From NCBI RefSeq assembly GCF_900114995.1, contig NZ_FOUX01000003.1:496001-560000 (forward strand): a DNA stretch of 64,000 bases, in the 5' to 3' direction. This DNA is from Chitinophaga sp. YR627 (GTDB lineage Bacteria > Bacteroidota > Bacteroidia > Chitinophagales > Chitinophagaceae). The translations under genes and the position numbers were made by a program. The notes under the pieces are model-generated. The model was not told where the DNA came from. It searched no databases and worked only from the letters and a program-made list of their open reading frames with translations. Of this stretch, positions 8,970-18,188 are shown piece after piece. Numbering within the stretch: the stretch's first letter is position 1; the number at the start of each line of letters is the position of its first letter.

Positions 8970-10709
8970 TTAAAGGTTTTGCTTTTTCAGTTCACTCATC
9001 ATGTATTCTGATGCACGGAGCGATAATGCCAGAATGGTCCAGGTCGGGTTTTTATCTGCCTGAGATACAAACGGACCGCCATCCACGACAAACAGGTTTT
9101 TAACATCGTGCGCCTGATTGTGCTTGTTGACTACAGAGCGTTTCGGATCGTCGCCCATACGGGTAGTACCTACTTCATGAATGATCCTGCCCGGTGTTTC
9201 CAGGCCGTAGTTTGTTTCAGGACCAGGTTTGGTACCCAGTGGTACGCCACCCATTTCATGGATCAGCTGATCGAAGGTATCCTGCATGTGTTTGGCCTGT
9301 TTGACCTCATGATCACTCCAGGTATAATTGAAACGCAGTACCGGAATACCCCATTTATCCACCACTTTCGGATCTATTTCGCAATAGTTGTCTTCACGGG
9401 CGATACATTCACCTCTGCCGGCCATACCAACGGTAGCTCCGTAGAAGCGGCGGTAATCGTCCTTCAGGGAGGCGCCATATCCACCCGCAGGTTTGGGTTT
9501 GCCATCACTACCTGGATATTTACCATTCAGGCGATCAATGCCGCTAAAACCACCATAAGATGGCATACGCATACCGCCTCCGAATTCTATATGATATCCA
9601 CGGGCAAAGTCCAGTTTTTTGTTGTCTTCCCACCAGGGGATATACACGTGCATACCACCTACACCGTCTTCATTATAGCGTTTACGGTTCATAAGATGCG
9701 GCATAAAGGCTGCGCGGGAGGAACCGGTGGAGTCATGCAGGTATTTACCAACTACATTGCTGGAGTTGGCTAATCCGTTAGGGAATCTGGCTGATTTTGA
9801 GTTCAGCAGCAGACGGGCAGATTCACAGGCGCTGGCTGCGAGGACGATCACCCGTGCATTCACGACATATTCCTGGAGATCTGTTTTATCGACGTACGCA
9901 ACACCTGTTGCTTTTCCTTCTTTATCAGTGAGTACTTCCCTGGCCATAGCGTTGTCGTAAAGATCGACGTGTCCGCTTTTCATAGCAGGTTTTACGAGTA
10001 CGGAAGAAGAGGAGAAATCGCCGTACACCTGGCAACCACGGTTACATTGTCCGCAGAAGAAACAGGCGCTGCGCTCTTTATTCACAGGCCTTGTCAACAT
10101 GGACATACGGGCTGTGATCACCGGAATCTTCAGTTTGTCTCCCGCTTTCTTCAGCATCAGTTCATGCAGTCGCGGTTTGGGAGGGGGCAGGAAGAATCCG
10201 TCCGGCTCATTGGTCATCCCTTCTCTGGTACCAAATACGCCGATCATTTTATCTACACGGTCATAGTAAGGAGCGACATCCTCATAGCTGAGTGGCCAGT
10301 CATCTCCCAGACCGTCATAACTTTTATGTTTAAAATCCCTTGGGCCAAAGCGGAGGGAGATACGTCCCCAGTGATTGGTACGTCCACCTACCATGCGGGA
10401 GCGGAACCAGTCGAATTTGGTCCCATCTTTAGCTGTGTAGGGTTCTCCTTCGATCTCCCATCCACCATAAGCAGCATCGAAATCGCCAAATGGGCGGGTC
10501 GTAGTTGCGCCTCTGCGGGGAGATGCGTAGGGCCATTTTAACTGGGTGATTTGTTGCGGGTCAGCCGGATCATATTTCGGCCCTGCTTCCAAAAGGGCTA
10601 TTTTAAGTCCGGCTTCAGAGAGTATTTTAGCAGCCATACCGCCACCTGCACCTGAACCAACAATGCAGATATCATACACAGGTCCCTTCTGTTTTATCTG
10701 AAAAGCCAT
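8970..10709 (-). CDS. GMC family FAD sugar dehydrogenase (large subunit)
   Basis: 579 residues. The FAD-binding Rossmann motif is at residues 16-24 (IVGSGAGGG), then RMVGGRTNHWGRISLRFGP, and the C-terminal GMC signature with HEVGTTRMGD and NPTWTILALSLRASEYM. Residues 216-226 hold a four-cysteine cluster, CFFCGQCNRGC, as in gluconate/glucoside dehydrogenase large subunits that pass electrons to a cytochrome. With the small subunit downstream this fits an exported flavoprotein complex oxidising a sugar, possibly at C3 of a glycoside; the substrate is inference. It carries no signal of its own, consistent with hitch-hiker export by the Tat-tagged small subunit. Divergent from the kinase gene at 10813. 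Confidence 0.9.
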   Translation of the reverse strand: MAFQIKQKGPVYDICIVGSGAGGGMAAKILSEAGLKIALLEAGPKYDPADPQQITQLKWPYASPRRGATTTRPFGDFDAAYGGWEIEGEPYTAKDGTKFDWFRSRMVGGRTNHWGRISLRFGPRDFKHKSYDGLGDDWPLSYEDVAPYYDRVDKMIGVFGTREGMTNEPDGFFLPPPKPRLHELMLKKAGDKLKIPVITARMSMLTRPVNKERSACFFCGQCNRGCQVYGDFSSSSVLVKPAMKSGHVDLYDNAMAREVLTDKEGKATGVAYVDKTDLQEYVVNARVIVLAASACESARLLLNSKSARFPNGLANSSNVVGKYLHDSTGSSRAAFMPHLMNRKRYNEDGVGGMHVYIPWWEDNKKLDFARGYHIEFGGGMRMPSYGGFSGIDRLNGKYPGSDGKPKPAGGYGASLKDDYRRFYGATVGMAGRGECIAREDNYCEIDPKVVDKWGIPVLRFNYTWSDHEVKQAKHMQDTFDQLIHEMGGVPLGTKPGPETNYGLETPGRIIHEVGTTRMGDDPKRSVVNKHNQAHDVKNLFVVDGGPFVSQADKNPTWTILALSLRASEYMMSELKKQNL

Positions 10710-10812
10710 ATCGTGGATAATTTATTTGACCTAAAGTGATTTTAAATCTATAAATTATTTTCTAAGGATTATAGCAAAAAAAGTATAAAAGGAAATTTAT
10801 AAAAACATAGTA

Positions 10813-12282
10813 ATGGAATATATAATAGGTGTGGATCTGGGTACAAGCAGTGCCAAAGTGATTGCGGTAAGACAGGATGGAAAGGTGATGGCTCATTCGC
10901 AGCAGGAATATACTATTACGCAACCGGAGCCTGGCCATAGTGAGCAGGATCCTGATGTGATATTACAGGCTGTGAAGAACGGTATCAGAAGTGTGGCTAC
11001 TATTATGAAAGATCCACCGGCAGCGGTATCATTCAGCACGGCAATGCATAGCGTAATGGCCATGGATGGAGCTGGAAAGGCTCTGACCCCGCTGATTATA
11101 TGGGCGGACAATCGTAGTCAGCCCGTGGCAGACAGGTTACGGCATACACCCCTGGCAGCCAGTTTACATCAGCAGAGTGGTACCCCGGTACATGCCATGT
11201 CGCCGCTTTGCAAGATCATCTGGTGGAAAGAACAGGTTTCGGAGGTCTTTGGAGCAGCTGCCTGCTTTATCGGGATCAAGGAGTATATATTCTATTATTT
11301 CTTTGGCCGCTATATCACAGATCATTCGACGGCTTCAGCGACCGGTTTATTTAATATACATGAGCTGCAATGGAATGCTGCTTCCCTGGAAGCCGCTGGT
11401 ATAACCGCCGCTCAGTTGCCCGAACTGGTGAGCAGTGACAGTATCATTGAAGGCCTACTGGAAAAAGTAGCACAGGAACTGGGTATTCCTGCCAATACCC
11501 GCTTTATTGCCGGCGCCAGTGATGGATGTCTGGCGCAACTGGGCAGTAACGCACTCGATAAAGGACATGCCACACTGACGATCGGTACAAGTGGTGCGGT
11601 ACGTATGGCGATTGGCCAGCCAATAACTGATCCGGAGGGAAGGCTATTCACCTATGTGCTGACCCCCGGACATTTTGTAACAGGGGGAGCAATCAATAAT
11701 GGTGGTGTCGTGTTGCAATGGTACCTGGATTCTTTCCTGCAATCGGCTACCGAAAAGCCGCTACATGTAGATGCCGGTCTGCAACAGGCCATGAACACAC
11801 CGCCGGGAGCGGAAGGCTTATTATGTCTTCCTTATCTGCATGGGGAACGGGCGCCGGTATGGGATGGGCATGCAAAAGGAGCGTTTATTGGCGTACAGCC
11901 ACAACACACTACCTGGCATTTTATGCGGGCTTTGCTGGAAGGAATGGCGATGGGCCTGCTCAGTATAACAGAGGCATTGGAAGAGACGGCAGGGAAGGTG
12001 GAGAAGATTTCCGTGAGCGGTGGATTTACGCATTCGGCAGACTGGGTGCAATTAATGGCCGACGTGTTCCAGCGTCCGATGCACCTGCGGCAGGAGAGTG
12101 ATGCATCTGCCATGGGAGCTGTATTACTGGGTTTTCAGACCCTGAAAATAAACACCAGCTTTGGGGCAGTACCTGAGAAGGTGTTTGCGCCCCGTACAGA
12201 GCATGCAGCCGTATATCGCAAGGCATATGCAATACATGGCAAACTATATGGTGCTTTGAAAGATATCTTTCCCCTGTTCTGA
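10813..12282 (+). CDS. gntK: FGGY carbohydrate kinase, gluconokinase-like
   Basis: 489 residues, the usual FGGY length. The N-terminal phosphate-1 loop MEYIIGVDLGTSSAKVIAV, the aspartate region LIIWADNRSQPVADRL, the second ATPase domain (TLTIGTSGAVRMAIGQP) and the adenosine motif KISVSGGFTHSADWVQLMADV are all visible. The start and EPGHSEQDPDVIL region resemble FGGY gluconokinases more than xylulokinases, but this is by eye. It would phosphorylate gluconate or a similar sugar acid in the cytoplasm. It is divergent from the GMC dehydrogenase, so a link between extracellular oxidation and uptake of the product is plausible. A bidirectional terminator follows. Confidence 0.82.
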   Translation: MEYIIGVDLGTSSAKVIAVRQDGKVMAHSQQEYTITQPEPGHSEQDPDVILQAVKNGIRSVATIMKDPPAAVSFSTAMHSVMAMDGAGKALTPLIIWADNRSQPVADRLRHTPLAASLHQQSGTPVHAMSPLCKIIWWKEQVSEVFGAAACFIGIKEYIFYYFFGRYITDHSTASATGLFNIHELQWNAASLEAAGITAAQLPELVSSDSIIEGLLEKVAQELGIPANTRFIAGASDGCLAQLGSNALDKGHATLTIGTSGAVRMAIGQPITDPEGRLFTYVLTPGHFVTGGAINNGGVVLQWYLDSFLQSATEKPLHVDAGLQQAMNTPPGAEGLLCLPYLHGERAPVWDGHAKGAFIGVQPQHTTWHFMRALLEGMAMGLLSITEALEETAGKVEKISVSGGFTHSADWVQLMADVFQRPMHLRQESDASAMGAVLLGFQTLKINTSFGAVPEKVFAPRTEHAAVYRKAYAIHGKLYGALKDIFPLF

Positions 12283-12298
12283 GAAAAGGGGGAATATG

Positions 12299-12330
12299 AA
12301 AAAGCCTGATCAGAGACGATCAGGCTTTTT
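12299..12330. terminator. Bidirectional terminator between kinase and mutL
   Basis: AAAAAGCCTGATC (12299-12311) pairs perfectly with GATCAGGCTTTTT (12318-12330). T tracts flank it on both strands, so it can end both the kinase transcript and the convergent mutL transcript. Confidence 0.88.
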
Positions 12331-12358
12331 CTATTATAATGAGTTTGTTGTCAGTTGC

Positions 12359-14251
12359 TTATCCGAACATCTTGGCGAGGTCCGTCAGTTTGAAGGAAAT
12401 ATAGGTGTATTTACCTCCAGGTGCGGAGTTCGGCATGGTGCAGGCAAACAATTCATCAATAATGTTCTGCATCTCGCGAGTAGACAATGATTTTCCTGCC
12501 TGGATGGAGTTGTTATGCGCCATAGAGCGGATCAGTTGTTCTCTGCGAGGCAGTTTGAGCTCATGGCTGAAGTGTTTGAACTGTTCGAGCAGTCCTTCAA
12601 TGCTGGCCTGTTCGTTGCCACTCTGGATATCGGCCGGGGTACCCCTGACTACAAAGGTATTGTTACCGAATGGTTCCAGGTCATATCCGAGGGTTTGCAG
12701 ATCAGGGATCATTTCCATGATCAATGCCGCATCCGCAGGTAATAACTGCAATGTTTGCGGGAACAGGCTTTGCTGGGTAGGAATAGCGGTTTCCTGAACG
12801 GCGCGCTGATAGCGTTCATACAGGATGCGCTCATGCGCTGCCTGCTGATCTATCAGGATAAAGCCGGATTTGATCTGAGACAGGATGTATTGCTGGTGTA
12901 CCTGAACAGGGACTTTCTGATCGATACTGGTGTCCTGCCAGCCTTCATCGATCATCGATGTGGCGGAAGAACGGCTCTCGATAGTCGTAGAGTGAGTCGT
13001 GTAAGACTCATCCTGCGGACTGTCCATGGTTTCAGTCTCTGTTTCTGTATATGTTACATTAGACTCACCGGAGCCATACAGATCTTTCCAGTGTTTCAGG
13101 TTACTGGATTTGTCGATCGTATGGGCCTGATTGGCCTGTGTAAAGCTTTTATAGAGGGAGGTGTTGACAGATTTTGCCTGTTGCTGTTCAGTAAATGGTT
13201 TGCTGACAGCATCCAGTTGCTGGATACCCGGATCCAGACCAAAGTCGAGGGTCGGGGTGATGTTGAATTGTGCCAGTGCGTGTTTTACAGCGGACTGTAC
13301 AAAGGCATACATCAGCTTTTCGTCATCAAACTTGATTTCCTGTTTGGTGGGGTGGACGTTGATATCCACATGACCGGGGTCCAGGTCGATGAATAATACG
13401 TACAGCGGGAAGCTGTCTGCCGGGATCATTTCCGCAAAAGCGTTCATGATGGCATGGTGCAGATACGGGCTTTTGATGAAACGGTTGTTAACAAAGAAGA
13501 ACTGGTCTCCTCTGGTTTTCTTCGCCGTTTCCGGTTTCCCTACAAATCCGTGTACGTTCATATAGTCAGTCGTTTCCTTTACAGAAACGATCCTGGCGTT
13601 ATAATGCTGTCCAAGGATGGCGATAATACGCTGTTTCAGGGAGCCCTTTTCCAGGTAGAAAAGCTGCTGTGTATTATTGGTAAGTGTGAACTGGATCTGT
13701 GGGAATGCCATGGCTACGCGGATGAACTCATCCACGATATGCCTCATTTCGGCGGCATTGCTTTTCAGGAAGTTACGACGGGCCGGTACGTTGAAGAAGA
13801 GGTTCTTCATGGCGATACTGGTACCTTCAGCTGTCTGACACATTTCCTGTTTTTTCACAGCACTGTTGTCGATTTCTATGTAGGTACCTATTTCCGAACC
13901 GCGGAGACGGGTTTTGAGTTCGACCTGGGAAACGGCGGCAATAGATGCCAGCGCTTCACCACGGAAGCCCATCGTACGTATGGAGAAAAGATCGTTTATC
14001 GTCTGTATTTTGGAAGTAGCATGGCGCTCAAAGCACATACGTGCATCCGTCTCACTCATGCCTTTTCCGTTATCAATCACCTGCACCAGCTCCTTTCCGG
14101 CATCCCGGATAATGAGTTGAATTTCTGTCGCACCTGCATCTACGGCGTTTTCCAGCAGCTCTTTTACTGCTGAAGCGGGCCGTTGGATCACTTCCCCTGC
14201 TGCAATCTGATTCGCTATATTGTCTGGTAATAGATTTATAATATCCGCCAC
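12359..14251 (-). CDS. mutL: DNA mismatch repair protein MutL
   Basis: 630 residues starting at GTG 14249-14251 (no in-frame ATG precedes MADIINLLPDNIANQIAAGE). The N-terminal GHKL ATPase is complete: NAVDAGATEIQL, VIDNGKGM, ATSKI and TMGFRGEALASIAAV. A low-complexity linker of Ser/Thr/Glu follows, then the C-terminal dimerisation domain. The endonuclease motif DQHA(X)2E(X)4E appears as DQQAAHERILYE, and the CPHGRP zinc motif is replaced by NSAPGGKYT, so metal-dependent nicking is doubtful. It converges on the kinase across the terminator at 12299-12330. Confidence 0.95.
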   Translation of the reverse strand: MADIINLLPDNIANQIAAGEVIQRPASAVKELLENAVDAGATEIQLIIRDAGKELVQVIDNGKGMSETDARMCFERHATSKIQTINDLFSIRTMGFRGEALASIAAVSQVELKTRLRGSEIGTYIEIDNSAVKKQEMCQTAEGTSIAMKNLFFNVPARRNFLKSNAAEMRHIVDEFIRVAMAFPQIQFTLTNNTQQLFYLEKGSLKQRIIAILGQHYNARIVSVKETTDYMNVHGFVGKPETAKKTRGDQFFFVNNRFIKSPYLHHAIMNAFAEMIPADSFPLYVLFIDLDPGHVDINVHPTKQEIKFDDEKLMYAFVQSAVKHALAQFNITPTLDFGLDPGIQQLDAVSKPFTEQQQAKSVNTSLYKSFTQANQAHTIDKSSNLKHWKDLYGSGESNVTYTETETETMDSPQDESYTTHSTTIESRSSATSMIDEGWQDTSIDQKVPVQVHQQYILSQIKSGFILIDQQAAHERILYERYQRAVQETAIPTQQSLFPQTLQLLPADAALIMEMIPDLQTLGYDLEPFGNNTFVVRGTPADIQSGNEQASIEGLLEQFKHFSHELKLPRREQLIRSMAHNNSIQAGKSLSTREMQNIIDELFACTMPNSAPGGKYTYISFKLTDLAKMFG

Positions 14252-14497
14252 TTATTATGTGCCTTTTGCCGTAAAGTTAGCAAAGTTTAGCCTTTGATGG
14301 GGGAACTGGGGTAAAGAAGTGCACCGGAGAATGTGTATATGAGGTGGACTTAATATGGGGCTGATAATCGAATGTGCGTACAGGCGGGCATCTGGAGCTG
14401 TGGGGATTATGTTAGTTACTTTATCCGGGATGTGGAAATATAATTTATTCACATCATTGTGTTGTTAACAAGACGTTAATCAATAATATTTTAGGGC

Positions 14498-15046
14498 ATG
14501 AACTGGTGGAATCAGATAATTTTGAGCCTTTCCATATTAGTTAGCAACCGCACCTATTCTCAGGAGCCAAAAAATAAGTCTATGGAAGACCAGAAAAAGA
14601 GTGATGTATACTCAAGAACGGATACCAGCAAAGTGAACCTCACCAACGAAGAATGGAAAGAGCGCTTATCTCCGGAGGTATATAATATTGCCCGGGAAAA
14701 GGGAACCGAATGGGCATTTACAGGAAAATACTGGAACAGTAAGGATGACGGCACCTATTACTGTGCTGCCTGTGGTAACCCGCTGTTTGTATCAGATGCA
14801 AAATTTGAAAGTAGTTGTGGCTGGCCCAGCTTTTTTGAGCCGGTGACCAAGGGTAGCCTGATCTATGCGCCTGACAATACACACGGCATGCATCGCACAG
14901 AGGTAATGTGCGGACGTTGCAAGGCACATCTCGGACATGTATTCGACGACGGTCCTCCTCCGACTGGGTTACGCTACTGTATCAATTCCGTTATACTGGA
15001 TTTTGAAAGAGCGAAAGAGGCCGAAAATAATTTTAATGGGAAATAG
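14498..15046 (+). CDS. msrB: Peptide methionine (R)-S-oxide reductase, probably secreted
   Basis: 182 residues. A hydrophobic start (IILSLSILVSNRTYSQ) suggests export. The SelR domain is complete: zinc CxxC pairs at C89/C92 (YYCAACGNPLF) and C138/C141 (VMCGRCKAHLGHVFDDGP), SSCGWPSFFEP, and the catalytic cysteine at 161 in GLRYCINS. It repairs methionine-R-sulfoxide in oxidised proteins, here probably in the periplasm. Single-gene unit with a hairpin after the stop. Confidence 0.95.
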   Translation: MNWWNQIILSLSILVSNRTYSQEPKNKSMEDQKKSDVYSRTDTSKVNLTNEEWKERLSPEVYNIAREKGTEWAFTGKYWNSKDDGTYYCAACGNPLFVSDAKFESSCGWPSFFEPVTKGSLIYAPDNTHGMHRTEVMCGRCKAHLGHVFDDGPPPTGLRYCINSVILDFERAKEAENNFNGK

Positions 15047-15057
15047 TAAGTCTGCGG

Positions 15058-15098
15058 ATGCCTGATTACAGATATGGTTATTATACGTAATCAGGCAT
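15058..15098. terminator. Hairpin between convergent msrB and yciI-like genes
   Basis: ATGCCTGATTAC (15058-15069) pairs with GTAATCAGGCAT (15087-15098) across a 17-nt loop, followed by TTTCGTT on the plus strand. It sits between two convergent stop codons. Confidence 0.65.
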
Positions 15099-15102
15099 TT
15101 CG

Positions 15103-15390
15103 TTAGGAAAGATAAGACTGTAACTCGTTGACGTAGGATGTTGGCTCAAACTCGATGATCTCATACAATGCCAGCTGGTATTTATCCAGTGGATCTTCAG
15201 TCATAATTTGCTCTACTTCTTTACGGCTTGACGCTTTACAAATGATCAATCCTCCGGACTTGGGCTTACGACGTCCAGCCAGTATAAATTGTCCGCTTTT
15301 ATAGAACTTATCAAGGAATGCTCTATGTTGCTCCATATAATGCTCTACGGCAGCTACCGGACGGATGTATTGTAAAAGAATTAAGAACAT
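15103..15390 (-). CDS. YciI family (YCII-related) protein
   Basis: 95 residues, the usual length of this ferredoxin-like fold. MFLILLQYIRPVAAVEHYM, HRAFLDKFYKSGQFILAGRR, GGLIICKASSRKEVEQIM and DPLDKYQLALYEIIEFEP match YciI proteins, which carry a conserved His near the start and a DP motif. Members are small cytoplasmic proteins, some with hydrolase or dehydrochlorinase-like roles; the role here is unknown. A TACCTTTG box at 15443-15450 is a likely promoter element. Confidence 0.85.
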   Translation of the reverse strand: MFLILLQYIRPVAAVEHYMEQHRAFLDKFYKSGQFILAGRRKPKSGGLIICKASSRKEVEQIMTEDPLDKYQLALYEIIEFEPTSYVNELQSYLS

Positions 15391-15442
15391 AACAGCGCTT
15401 CAATAATAGGATTTAGAATCATTTAGAGACCTCTTTATAGTG

Positions 15443-15450
15443 CAAAGGTA
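15443..15450 (-). promoter_or_regulatory. Minus-7 box TACCTTTG upstream of the yciI-like gene
   Basis: On the minus strand the box reads TACCTTTG, an exact TAnnTTTG match, 52 bp before the start codon. No convincing TTTG minus-33 element is seen at 19-21 bp. Confidence 0.35.
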
Positions 15451-15654
15451 TAAAACTATTGCAGCTTTTATTTTTATAATAATAGCGTAGAAATGAATGT
15501 CTTATCACACTATTTCCTGACAACCCCCAATGGATGCCCAAATGCTAATATATGAATAAAATCGCTAATTTATATTGGGCCCCTATAAGGTAGTAAACGA
15601 AAAAGAGAGTATTTTAGCGTCCAATTCACTCATTTTTAATTTTATCCCCCGATT

Positions 15655-17430
15655 ATGACAAAAATGTTTTCCAAAGCTTTGTTAGCCGCATCGGCCGTCG
15701 CGATCCTGCTATCCTCCTGTTCCAAGGTACCGGAACAGAGCAAATACATTCCTAAGACAGCCAGCGTTGTTGTAAGCGTAAACAGTAAGGAAATCAGCAA
15801 GAAGCTGATTACCAACGGCATTACCATGGATAAACTTTTCGCCGCTGTACAGGAAAAGGATTCGCTCAGCGAAGCGCAGAAGTTCTGGAAGGATATTGAG
15901 AATTCAGGACTGGACCTGCAGGCTAATTCCTTCGTATCTGTTGTATATGGCAAGGAGGCGTCTTATGTGGCGCTGACTGGCGGTCTGAAAGATGCAGGCA
16001 AATTCGAAGATTACCTGAAAAAAAATGTCAGCAACTTCTCTCTGCAAACAAAGTCTGACTATAAATACATCCTGGAAGAAAAACAGGAAGCGGTAATCGC
16101 ATGGAATAAAAGCACCGTTATCTACCTGAAAGGAACAGAAGGTGACGCTATGCAGAAAGCATTGCCTCCAGGTGCGATGCCTCCTGTGCCAGGTGGAGAT
16201 TCTGACAGCGAAGAGTCTGCAGACTCTAATACTGCTCAACCGGCAGCGCTCGTTACCACAGAAGGGGCTCAGCAATGGGTAACTGAAGTAGATCACCTGT
16301 TCCACCTGAAAAAAGAAGAAACCGCTGGTTCTATTGAAGCGTTCAATGATCTGCTGAAAAATAATGCAGACGTTAGCCTGTATGTGAATCCGGAGCCCAT
16401 CTACAGCGCACAGGCTGCTATGATGCCGGCTAACCTGAAAACACTGCTGGCTGGTTGTTATTACACAGGCGCGGTAAACTTTGATAAAGGTAAGATCGTT
16501 GTGGAAGGTACTTCCTACGTAGGAAAGGACCTGGCAGCTATCTACAAGAAATATGGCAACATGGAAGCTGATCTGGATATGCTGGAGAAATATCCTTCCC
16601 AGAATATCACCGGTTTCCTCGTATACGGCTTTGACTTCCGCATGATCGGTGATATCGTAAAAAGCACCGGCCTGGATGGTATCGCTAATATGGGGCTGCA
16701 AAGCTCTGGTCTGACACTGGACGATATCCTGAATGCATTCAAAGGACAACTGGTATTCGTAGCTTCTGACTTCGAAATGAAGAAAAAAGCAAGTCTGTAT
16801 GACGGCGATTCCACCACTTCTCCTGAGTCTAAATGGGTATTTGCGATGAAAGTAGGCGACAAGGCTGCTTTTGATAAAGTAATGACCTCTCCGATGTTGA
16901 AAGGCTTCTTCACCAAACAGGGGGATGGTTATGCGCTGACGCAGAACTTCCCTGGTATGCCAGCTATCTCTATCACCGATAAACTGGTGACAAGTGCTTC
17001 TGATTCAGCATTATTACAGGAATACCTGGCTGGCAAAAGCAAAGCGGGTGGTCTGGATAATAGTTTCGTAAGCAAGATCAAAGGCAACCCAATGGGCGCT
17101 TATGTAAACTTCGAGAAGATCGTGAATAATATTCCGGATAGCGAAATTCCTGCAGAAGGCAGACCGCTGGCTGGTAAATTCAAGAATCTGCTGAAAGATA
17201 TGACTGCTATCAGCAACTCTTTCGACGGTAAAACACAGCATTCTGAAATCGTACTGAACTTCAAAAATGAGAACGAAAACAGCCTCGTGCAACTGGTAAA
17301 CCTGGGCACAGAAACAGCTAAGTTCCTGGAAGAATCAAAGAAAGCAGAAGCTGCTCCGCTTGATAGCGTTGTTGCAGCAGTAGATAGCGCAGCACAGGCT
17401 GCAGACGCTACTGAAGCAGGTAAAAAATAG
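15655..17430 (+). CDS. DUF4836 family lipoprotein
   Basis: 591 residues. The signal ends in a lipobox (AVAILLSSC) and the mature protein begins CSKVPEQSKYIPKTASVVVSVNSKEISKK cut into the typical DUF4836 opening. The body alternates long beta-rich repeats (DLQANSFVSVVYGKEASYVA, KGQLVFVASDFEM) with an acidic/Ser linker near residue 180. The C-terminus is Ala/Asp-rich low complexity. Members are abundant outer-envelope lipoproteins of Bacteroidota with no established activity. It lies upstream of a two-gene ABC transporter but is separated from it by a hairpin at 17452-17486. Confidence 0.85.
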   Translation: MTKMFSKALLAASAVAILLSSCSKVPEQSKYIPKTASVVVSVNSKEISKKLITNGITMDKLFAAVQEKDSLSEAQKFWKDIENSGLDLQANSFVSVVYGKEASYVALTGGLKDAGKFEDYLKKNVSNFSLQTKSDYKYILEEKQEAVIAWNKSTVIYLKGTEGDAMQKALPPGAMPPVPGGDSDSEESADSNTAQPAALVTTEGAQQWVTEVDHLFHLKKEETAGSIEAFNDLLKNNADVSLYVNPEPIYSAQAAMMPANLKTLLAGCYYTGAVNFDKGKIVVEGTSYVGKDLAAIYKKYGNMEADLDMLEKYPSQNITGFLVYGFDFRMIGDIVKSTGLDGIANMGLQSSGLTLDDILNAFKGQLVFVASDFEMKKKASLYDGDSTTSPESKWVFAMKVGDKAAFDKVMTSPMLKGFFTKQGDGYALTQNFPGMPAISITDKLVTSASDSALLQEYLAGKSKAGGLDNSFVSKIKGNPMGAYVNFEKIVNNIPDSEIPAEGRPLAGKFKNLLKDMTAISNSFDGKTQHSEIVLNFKNENENSLVQLVNLGTETAKFLEESKKAEAAPLDSVVAAVDSAAQAADATEAGKK

Positions 17431-17451
17431 TCTTATTAAAAAAGATAACGG

Positions 17452-17486
17452 AAATGTCCATGGCGGTACAACCACCATGGACATTT
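17452..17486 (+). terminator. Terminator between DUF4836 gene and ABC genes
   Basis: AAATGTCCATGG (17452-17463) pairs with CCATGGACATTT (17475-17486), followed by TCATTT. It covers the ATG at 17454, which is therefore not the start of the ABC protein. Confidence 0.75.
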
Positions 17487-17537
17487 TCATTTGGAAAAAG
17501 CTCTATATTGAGTCATCATTTCAAGAACACCAGTTAC

Positions 17538-18188
17538 ATGCAGATACAGTTAGAAAACCTGGTGCCTGTTCCGCTGCGGGACAAGATCCTGCAGCGATCC
17601 TCAGATATCTGGAACAGGCAGATAACATTTACCCCGGGTAGTTTCATCAAAATAAAAGCGCCTTCCGGTACCGGTAAAACCACCCTGGTGCATTACCTGT
17701 ATTATATCAGAACGGATTATACCGGTCAGGTACTGGTAAATGGTCAGCCATGGGCCTCCCATTCCAAAGCAACTATTGCGGCGATGCGACAGGAGCAGGT
17801 AAGCGTCATATTCCAGGATCTGCGTGTATTCGAACAGTTGACCGCCAGAGAGAATATTGAACTGAAAAGGGTTATGAACGGTCAGCCATACTGTACCGCT
17901 GAAAAGGTAGCGGAGATGGCTGCAAAACTGAATGTCACGCATGTGCTGAACCAGAGCGGTAGTACGCTATCTTATGGCGAACGCCAGCGTATAGCGATCA
18001 TCCGGGCACTGGTACAGCCTTTTCAATGGCTGATCATGGATGAACCATTCAGTCACCTGGATGAGGAAAATGCACAACGTGCAGCACAACTCATAGCAGA
18101 AGAATGTAAAGCGCGTAAAGCAGGATTTATTTTAACAGATCTGGACAACGATACCAGATTTGCATATGATATACATTATAACTTATGA
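17538..18188 (+). CDS. ABC transporter ATP-binding protein
   Basis: 216 residues from ATG 17538. Walker A is APSGTGKTTLVHYL, the Q-loop is SVIFQDLRVFEQLTA, the signature is LSYGERQRIAIIRAL (LSYGE rather than LSGGQ) and Walker B is WLIMDEPFSHLDE. This is a short MacB/LolD-like ATPase. Its stop overlaps the start of the permease gene (ATGA at 18185-18188), so the two are translationally coupled. An in-frame ATG at 17454 lies within a terminator hairpin and is rejected. Confidence 0.9.
   Translation: MQIQLENLVPVPLRDKILQRSSDIWNRQITFTPGSFIKIKAPSGTGKTTLVHYLYYIRTDYTGQVLVNGQPWASHSKATIAAMRQEQVSVIFQDLRVFEQLTARENIELKRVMNGQPYCTAEKVAEMAAKLNVTHVLNQSGSTLSYGERQRIAIIRALVQPFQWLIMDEPFSHLDEENAQRAAQLIAEECKARKAGFILTDLDNDTRFAYDIHYNL

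Noticed and set aside
13454..14173. 239-codon plus-strand frame inside mutL, and another at 12755-13396
   Set aside because: Antisense shadows of mutL, whose motifs are complete; no family likeness in the shadows.
15904..16749. 281-codon minus-strand frame inside the DUF4836 gene
   Set aside because: Antisense shadow with Cys/Phe/His-rich composition and no family likeness.
17454..17537. Upstream start of the ABC ATPase at 17454
   Set aside because: It lies in the terminator hairpin 17452-17486; the ATPase fold begins at ATG 17538.
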